Shown one piece after another: positions 60,090 through 64,000 of a stretch of 64,000 nucleotides of DNA. The first letter of the stretch is position 1. Each line of letters starts with the position of its first letter. The notes under the pieces are model-generated. The model made no database searches. It was given only the letters and a program-made list of their open reading frames with translations, and was not told the origin of the DNA. The position numbers were made by a program, and so were the translations under genes. This DNA comes from Ruminococcaceae bacterium FB2012 (GTDB lineage: Bacteria; Bacillota; Clostridia; Oscillospirales; Ruminococcaceae): NCBI GenBank assembly GCA_900104495.1, contig FMXS01000012.1:1-64000 (forward strand), read 5' to 3'.

Positions 60090-60118
60090 AGCGGGTATCC
60101 CTTCAAGGATGCCCGCTG
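60090..60118 (+). terminator. Possible weak terminator after purL
   Basis: AGCGGG-ATCC pairs with GGAT-CCCGCT, but only GTTAT follows, without a real U-run; it could be partial or only stabilise the mRNA end. Confidence 0.5.
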
Positions 60119-60132
60119 TTATCGGTGATAAA

Positions 60133-60444
60133 ATGCCTGAATACTGTATTGACAACATTATGAAATACTTCCCATTCAAGGCCGTACTTATCGCTTATGT
60201 CGGATTGTTAAGCATCGTGACATTTGCTTTATACGGTCATGACAAACGGGCTGCAAAGAAGAACCGAAGACGGGTCCCCGAGAAGAGGCTTTTTATGCTT
60301 AACTTCCTCGGAGGCTTTCTCGGCGGCTGGCTCGGGATGTATTTCTTCCGTCACAAGACAAAACACAAGAGCTTTTATTTCGTTCAGTTCGTTTCGGCTC
60401 TTTTATGGGCCTGCCTGTTATTCTTTGCTTTTGTTTATCTGTAA
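60133..60444 (+). CDS. DUF1294 membrane protein
   Basis: Small protein with one N-terminal helix (FKAVLIAYVGLLSIVTFALYG), then GHDKRAAKKNRRRVPEKRLFMLNFLGGFLGGWLGMYFFRHKTKH, the DUF1294 pattern, and a C-terminal helix. In other bacteria the domain is sometimes fused to a cold-shock domain; function unknown. The start is uncertain: ATG 60133 has GGTGAT nearby, while ATG 60109 lies within the hairpin after purL. Confidence 0.75.
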   Translation: MPEYCIDNIMKYFPFKAVLIAYVGLLSIVTFALYGHDKRAAKKNRRRVPEKRLFMLNFLGGFLGGWLGMYFFRHKTKHKSFYFVQFVSALLWACLLFFAFVYL

Positions 60445-60451
60445 TAATATA

Positions 60452-60491
60452 CCTCCCGTCGGAATACATTGTATCGACGGGAGGTTTTATT
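60452..60491 (+). terminator. Hairpin between DUF1294 and tspO, holding the tspO ribosome site
   Basis: CCTCCCGTCG (60452-60461) pairs perfectly with CGACGGGAGG (60475-60484), followed by TTTTATT. It is terminator-shaped, yet its 3' arm contains the GGGAGG that should serve the tspO ATG at 60492. Confidence 0.7.
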
Positions 60492-60965
60492 ATGAAAAAA
60501 TTCAAGATCATTGATCTGCTGATATTCATTATCGCAACAGAACTCGTAGGAGCGCTTTCCGCTTTGTTCTCCGGAGGCGGATTTGCCGAATACTACAATA
60601 CACTTGTCAAGCCTCCCATTGCTCCTCCGGGAGGAGTCTTCCCGATAGCATGGGCAATACTTTACGCGCTTATGGGCACAGCCTGTTATCTTGTTTACAT
60701 ATCCGACCGTGAAAAGAAACACCTTGCGTTAAAGTTATATCTGCTTCAGCTGTTTGTAAACTTCCTATGGAGCCCTGTTTTCTTCGGTACGAAGAACTTC
60801 ACGGCCGCAGCTGTAATTGCCGTCATACTGCTGATAACGGTATCTGCCGCAAATTTCTTCTTTTTCAAAATCAGCGACACGGCGGGAGCACTTTTTCTGC
60901 CCTATCTTTTATGGTCCGCATACGCGCTTTATCTGACGATCGGGTTTCTTGTGCTCAACAGATAA
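60492..60965 (+). CDS. TspO/MBR family membrane protein
   Basis: 157 aa with five membrane helices. Family residues: KPPIAPPGGVFPIAWAILYALMGTACYLV, NFLWSPVFFGTKN and the late LFLPYLLWSAYALYLTIGF. TspO proteins bind porphyrins and steroids and may act in tetrapyrrole breakdown or stress. ATG 60492 has GGGAGG 7 bases upstream; that site is the 3' arm of a stable hairpin. Confidence 0.93.
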   Translation: MKKFKIIDLLIFIIATELVGALSALFSGGGFAEYYNTLVKPPIAPPGGVFPIAWAILYALMGTACYLVYISDREKKHLALKLYLLQLFVNFLWSPVFFGTKNFTAAAVIAVILLITVSAANFFFFKISDTAGALFLPYLLWSAYALYLTIGFLVLNR

Positions 60966-60970
60966 CAATA

Positions 60971-61005
60971 CCCCGGCTTGCCTTTTTCGGTATGCCGGGG
61001 CGTTT
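60971..61005 (+). terminator. Terminator after tspO
   Basis: CCCCGGC pairs with GCCGGGG with inner GCC/GGT, followed by CGTTTATTATTC; convergent to the C39-like gene and perhaps shared. Confidence 0.75.
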
Positions 61006-61012
61006 ATTATTC

Positions 61013-62344
61013 TTAATCCAGCCAAAGTATGCCTCTGACACTGTATTTATATGCGTAACCCATATTGTTGACCAGCAGCTTGGCGCCCCAGGCGAGATTG
61101 GTCTGTATTTCTCCGGTATCATGGTCTATATGTGCCGGATTGGCGATCAGGTAGACGTTTTCGTTTTTCTTCCAGTCATAGTATCTTCCGTAGATCACCA
61201 TGAAATGCTGACTGCCTTCCGTTCCGTCACTGCTTCCCGCCTGTCCGACAAGCACAAGATGACCGTTTGACAAGCACTTATCAATATCCGGGACTGTTGT
61301 AACACCGTTCTTTACTCCAGTGCTGACGAAATAATCAATGTTTGCGCCATAGCCGTAATAAGCGGCAAGTCTTAACAGATCGTCGATCTCGCACCCGTCT
61401 TCCTTGACCATGCTCACGGGGGCATTCACCCAGCCGTTATAGAACCAGCCGTGAGTATACATATCCGTAACAAGTTGGGTCTTGGTAAGATCGGTACGGC
61501 CTTTCTCTCCCTGCAAGATCATAGCCAGCGAGGTGGGACCGCATCCCTTGGGAGCATCAAAGCCCTCGCTGTTATAGGGATATTTTCCCTCGGCATTCTT
61601 TTCTGTTTTGTACTGCGTGATATAGGGGCAGTAAAGCAGGAGGCTGTCCTCCGTGGAATTTGCGGGGATATGGACGCTCTTGATGTCGCTGTAATTTCCG
61701 TACTTAGTTGATGTGACTTTTCCGTCCAGGGTATAGAAGGAACGTATCTTGACGAACCATGTCTGACCCTTGACAGGCACCTTGCTGAAATTTTCGGAGG
61801 TATCCTCTACATCCTTCTGGATCCAGGAGTAAACACGCTTTGAGGGGTCATCGCTGTCAACAGCATTGGAAGCGCTCTTCAATGCCTTCTCGTTCATGGA
61901 ATACAGCACTTGATAACCTACCGTTCCAATAGTGCCTTTATTCCATGTGATAGAAAATCTGCCTCCGCTTTTACGGTCAGCGGTGATGCTTGTGATCTCG
62001 TTCTTTTCCGGCTTGATAATAAACTCCTTGGTGGTGTAGCCGGAAACAGTTTTCCCGGAACCAATGACCATCAGTTTAGCAACTCCGACATTGCGGCTGT
62101 TAAAACAAGTAATGAAATAATCGGAGCCTTTTTTCAGAGTATCGCCGTCAAGTTTTACCGTAACATCATCGATGCCGTTACGGCTGTCCGGCCGGATATT
62201 CTTCCCGGTATAGGTATAGCTCTTATATTTTATGGAGATATCAGCGTCCTCAATGCTTGCAGCGGCAGCATTTACGGACATTACCAAACATCCCGCCGCC
62301 GCAGTCAATAGGACTGCGCACACTTTTTTAAATGATCCGAACAT
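61013..62344 (-). CDS. Secreted C39-like cysteine-peptidase-fold protein
   Basis: 443 aa. Signal peptide at residues 1-28 (ends near VNAAAAS). Two beta-rich modules follow, the second resembling fibronectin type III (SITWNKGTIGTVGYQVLYS). The C-terminal domain has GCGPTSLAMILQGEK (Cys) and HFMVIYGRYYDW (His), the pattern of C39_2 papain-like peptidases, with NPAH as a possible third residue. Whether it cleaves substrate is not known. No cell-wall anchor. ATG 62344 has GGAAGG 8 bases upstream. Confidence 0.82.
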   Translation of the reverse strand: MFGSFKKVCAVLLTAAAGCLVMSVNAAAASIEDADISIKYKSYTYTGKNIRPDSRNGIDDVTVKLDGDTLKKGSDYFITCFNSRNVGVAKLMVIGSGKTVSGYTTKEFIIKPEKNEITSITADRKSGGRFSITWNKGTIGTVGYQVLYSMNEKALKSASNAVDSDDPSKRVYSWIQKDVEDTSENFSKVPVKGQTWFVKIRSFYTLDGKVTSTKYGNYSDIKSVHIPANSTEDSLLLYCPYITQYKTEKNAEGKYPYNSEGFDAPKGCGPTSLAMILQGEKGRTDLTKTQLVTDMYTHGWFYNGWVNAPVSMVKEDGCEIDDLLRLAAYYGYGANIDYFVSTGVKNGVTTVPDIDKCLSNGHLVLVGQAGSSDGTEGSQHFMVIYGRYYDWKKNENVYLIANPAHIDHDTGEIQTNLAWGAKLLVNNMGYAYKYSVRGILWLD

Positions 62345-62384
62345 TTTATCAACCTTCCGTAATCTCAAATTTCAAACGTAATAC

Positions 62385-62413
62385 AGTATAACACATTATG
62401 CGGATTTTGTCAA
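62385..62413 (-). promoter_or_regulatory. Promoter of the C39-like gene
   Basis: Minus strand TTGACA (complement of 62408-62413), 17 bases, TATACT (complement of 62385-62390). Confidence 0.85.
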
Positions 62414-62433
62414 ATACTACGGTCGGATAAGAA

Positions 62434-62485
62434 AACATAGCGTGTGACGAAAGCCGGATTTATGCTTACGCCACACGCTGTTTTT
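62434..62485 (-). terminator. Terminator after the 79-aa gene
   Basis: AGCGTGTG (62439-62446) pairs with CACACGCT (62472-62479), with A/T extensions giving a TGTTTTCTT tail on the minus strand. Its loop (minus strand) contains GCGTAAG and TCCGG, both also present in the two leader hairpins further upstream. Confidence 0.75.
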
Positions 62486-62502
62486 AACGATATTAAGTTG
62501 TA

Positions 62503-62742
62503 TCAATCGAGATAAGAGCCGACAGGAGCATTGTTATACTGCTTCTTGATCTTGATGATAACAGAGCCGTCGGGCTGTTCCGTTTCCTCGAGTATCTTGT
62601 ACTTTGTTCTGCTCCTTTCAAGCGATGCCTTGTACTTTGTGATCTCTTCCTTTACGACCTTGACGGCGTAGTCGTGACCGAAATCTTCTTTCAGCATAAA
62701 ATGCAGTGTCTGGCAGATACACGCTTCTTTGATTCTTTTCAT
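62503..62742 (-). CDS. Unknown 79-aa protein
   Basis: Not recognised. MKRIKEACICQTLHFMLKEDFG is followed by a long charged, likely coiled helix (VKVVKEEITKYKASLERSRTKY) and a short beta-like tail (GSVIIKIKKQYNNAP). No signal peptide or zinc motif beyond two N-terminal Cys. GGAGG 9 bases before ATG. It has the same promoter/leader arrangement as the CarD-like gene, suggesting shared control. Confidence 0.75.
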   Translation of the reverse strand: MKRIKEACICQTLHFMLKEDFGHDYAVKVVKEEITKYKASLERSRTKYKILEETEQPDGSVIIKIKKQYNNAPVGSYLD

Positions 62743-62768
62743 TATGATCGACCTCCGTAAAATAATAA

Positions 62769-62811
62769 AACGAGCAGCAATAACCGGACTTACGCAGAAT
62801 TGCTGCTCGTT
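62769..62811 (-). promoter_or_regulatory. Leader hairpin of the 79-aa gene
   Basis: 13-bp perfect stem: AACGAGCAGCAAT (62769-62781) and ATTGCTGCTCGTT (62799-62811). On the minus strand the loop reads TCTGCGTAAGTCCGGTT and the stem is followed by a T-rich stretch, then the ribosome site. It is shaped like an attenuator. Confidence 0.75.
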
Positions 62812-62819
62812 ATGTACTA

Positions 62820-62865
62820 ATTATATCAGATTTTTCAGATGATTTCAAAGGCAATTCTGCACAAA
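62820..62865 (-). promoter_or_regulatory. Promoter of the 79-aa gene with upstream element
   Basis: Minus strand TTGAAA (complement of 62843-62848), 17 bases, TATAAT (complement of 62820-62825). The -35 is overlapped by a 20-base element (62846-62865) that recurs at 63470-63489 with 18 of 20 bases identical. Confidence 0.78.
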
Positions 62866-62867
62866 AT

Positions 62868-63365
62868 TCATGCGATATGCTTTTCGATATATTCCACAAC
62901 TTCGCTGCGGTCAATACCGAGGGCGTATGCAAATTCTCCGAAAAGCATATCCTCTGCGAGACGGAGATAATTCTCGTCGGCGGAGCGAAGTTTCCTGCCG
63001 TTTTCGGTCAGTTCCCTTCTGCGCAGATAAAGAGTTTTGATAAGCATTATCAGTTCGCGCTTGTCGGCTTCTTTAATGATACGGCTGTATTCTTCCCTGC
63101 GCCGGATATCGTTGTTTATCCATATCAGCCCCTCGGAGTTCATATGGGAAATAAGTTCATCGGCCTCAGCTTTTGAGCATATTGGATGAAGCCTGTCCAA
63201 AGCCGATTCGTTATCCGTCGGGATGTAGTAGGTGTTTTTGCCGTGTTCCGCATCCTTGAGAACATAGTATTCCTTCACCTTGCCCGAAAAACTCCGTTTT
63301 TCCACAGCGGTTATAATGCAGATACCCGCTGTCCCGTACATCACAACATCATTAACACCGAACAT
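62868..63365 (-). CDS. CarD-like transcription regulator
   Basis: 165 aa. The N-terminal Tudor-like domain (FGVNDVVMYGTAGICIITAVEKR and YYVLKDAEHGKNTYYIPTDNE) is the RNA-polymerase-interacting domain of CarD/CdnL/TRCF proteins; the helical C-terminal part (LIKTLYLRRRELTENGRK, ADENYLRLAEDMLFGEFAYAL) matches the DNA-contacting domain. Expected to adjust initiation at many promoters. GGAGGTGAT before ATG. It carries a leader hairpin and promoter element shared with the next gene, so it may regulate itself. Confidence 0.87.
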   Translation of the reverse strand: MFGVNDVVMYGTAGICIITAVEKRSFSGKVKEYYVLKDAEHGKNTYYIPTDNESALDRLHPICSKAEADELISHMNSEGLIWINNDIRRREEYSRIIKEADKRELIMLIKTLYLRRRELTENGRKLRSADENYLRLAEDMLFGEFAYALGIDRSEVVEYIEKHIA

Positions 63366-63387
63366 ATTATCACCTCCGAAAAAAACA

Positions 63388-63434
63388 GAACGTGCAGCAG
63401 GAAACTGGACTTACGCAGTAACTGCTACACGTTC
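63388..63434 (-). promoter_or_regulatory. Leader hairpin of the CarD-like gene
   Basis: GAACGTGCAGCAG (63388-63400) pairs with CTGCTACACGTTC (63422-63434), one mismatch. On the minus strand the loop contains CTGCGTAAGTCCAG; a T-run and GGAGGTGAT follow directly. Confidence 0.75.
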
Positions 63435-63443
63435 TCTTGTTTT

Positions 63444-63489
63444 ATTATAGCACTTTTTAAGCAGAAATGCAAAGGCAGTTTTGCACAAA
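63444..63489 (-). promoter_or_regulatory. Promoter of the CarD-like gene with upstream element
   Basis: Minus strand TTGCAT (complement of 63467-63472), 17 bases, TATAAT (complement of 63444-63449). It overlaps the 20-base element at 63470-63489 shared with the 79-aa gene. Confidence 0.8.
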
Positions 63490-63648
63490 GTTCAATACAT
63501 AAAAAACTGATTTTCACATTCTCATCACAAAGCCAGACCAAAATTCCACATTACAGGCCCGACATTCCACTTTCGCTCTATCAAGCTCTCAAAGTAGAGG
63601 CTTATAATACAGATAAAGAAACAACTTGTATAAAGGGGCGTGACAGAT

Positions 63649-64000
63649 ATGACTGTAAATATTTCATACGAAAACGAATATACGGATACTCTTAACAGGA
63701 TATGTTCACGGCAGAGGGAGCTACCCGAGATCGGGTATTATCTTGATACCGAATATGTGTGGGCGAAAAACAGGAGCGCCCCTCCGGTCGTTATCCTCGG
63801 TACGGCGATACCCGAGGAGCTTGTTTATGCCTGCGGAGCAGTACCCTATCACCTAATCGGAGGGAGCCTAGCTTCGACCCTTTGGTCCGACGAGCTTGTT
63901 CCGCGTGATACCGACCCCGTGAGCCGTTCGATACTGGGATATATACATCAGCCGAAGGGTGCGGACTTTTCGGAATCAATGTTTATTATCCCGATGGTCA
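63649..64000 (+). CDS. 2-hydroxyacyl-CoA dehydratase-family protein, N-terminal part
   Basis: Runs off the window after 117 codons. ILGTAIPEELVYACGAVPYHLIGGS is the conserved start of HgdB/HgdC-like and benzoyl-CoA-reductase-like subunits, with a Cys that ligates the Fe-S cluster (ACGAVP). The preceding helix with WAKNRSAPPV fits. The full set of cluster ligands lies outside the window, so the exact enzyme is open. Start ATG 63649 has GGGG about 10 bases upstream. Confidence 0.75.
   Translation, partial: MTVNISYENEYTDTLNRICSRQRELPEIGYYLDTEYVWAKNRSAPPVVILGTAIPEELVYACGAVPYHLIGGSLASTLWSDELVPRDTDPVSRSILGYIHQPKGADFSESMFIIPMV

Overview
The window looks like chromosome from a Ruminococcus-type member of the Clostridia (low to moderate GC Firmicutes). 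Supporting evidence: a PolC-type replicative polymerase, a PrkC/PrpC PASTA kinase pair, RemA, HisZ/short HisG, spoVM, OhrR, a GH130 mannosylglucose phosphorylase of the kind known from R. albus, and near-consensus sigma-A promoters with 17-bp spacers. Genus is an inference.

Layout. 1-185: tail of an IS110-type transposase. 480-1155: three tandem small-RNA units, each with an 11-bp-spaced direct repeat in front of the -10 and a long terminator stem. 1234-14131 (minus): one long conserved housekeeping operon yicC-remA-gmk-rpoZ-priA-def-fmt-rsmB-rlmN-prpC-prkC-rsgA-thiN-spoVM, driven by a promoter at 14179-14207. 14237-16150 (minus): HAD phosphatase and GH130 phosphorylase. 16422-21980 (plus): a dlt-like operon with an added PLP decarboxylase-like gene (adenylation enzyme, decarboxylase, carrier protein, MBOAT, SGNH protein). 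22090-23070: stand-alone GMP synthase ATPase subunit. 23291-23720: tRNA-Thr and, opposite, tRNA-Gly/Arg/His. 23907-27342: leuB, ohrR, a TSCPD protein, a metal-ligand-free phosphoesterase homologue and a Cys-rich clostridial protein. 27462-34509 (minus): his operon ZGDBH-methyltransferase-F-orf-I-E, with no hisA. 34624-45330 (minus): pyrH-frr-uppS-cdsA-dxr-rseP-ispG-polC. 45478-50244 (minus): DUF512-der-plsY-gpsA-yjbQ. 50375-54607 (minus): yceD-rpmF, a small P-loop protein, pgi, a PBP5-like protein lacking all three catalytic motifs, and an HPr-like protein lacking the PTS histidine. 54894-60965 (plus): mtaB, purL, DUF1294, tspO. 61013-63365 (minus): secreted C39-like protein, a 79-aa protein and a CarD-like regulator. 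63649-end: start of a 2-hydroxyacyl-CoA dehydratase-family protein.

Most of the window is core metabolism and information processing in orders widely conserved in Firmicutes. The least explained parts are the tandem small RNAs (480-1155), the decarboxylase-containing dlt-like operon (16422-21980), the duplicated promoter/leader cassette in front of the CarD-like and 79-aa genes (62769-63489), and a set of apparent pseudoenzymes (metallophosphoesterase-like, PBP5-like, HPr-like).
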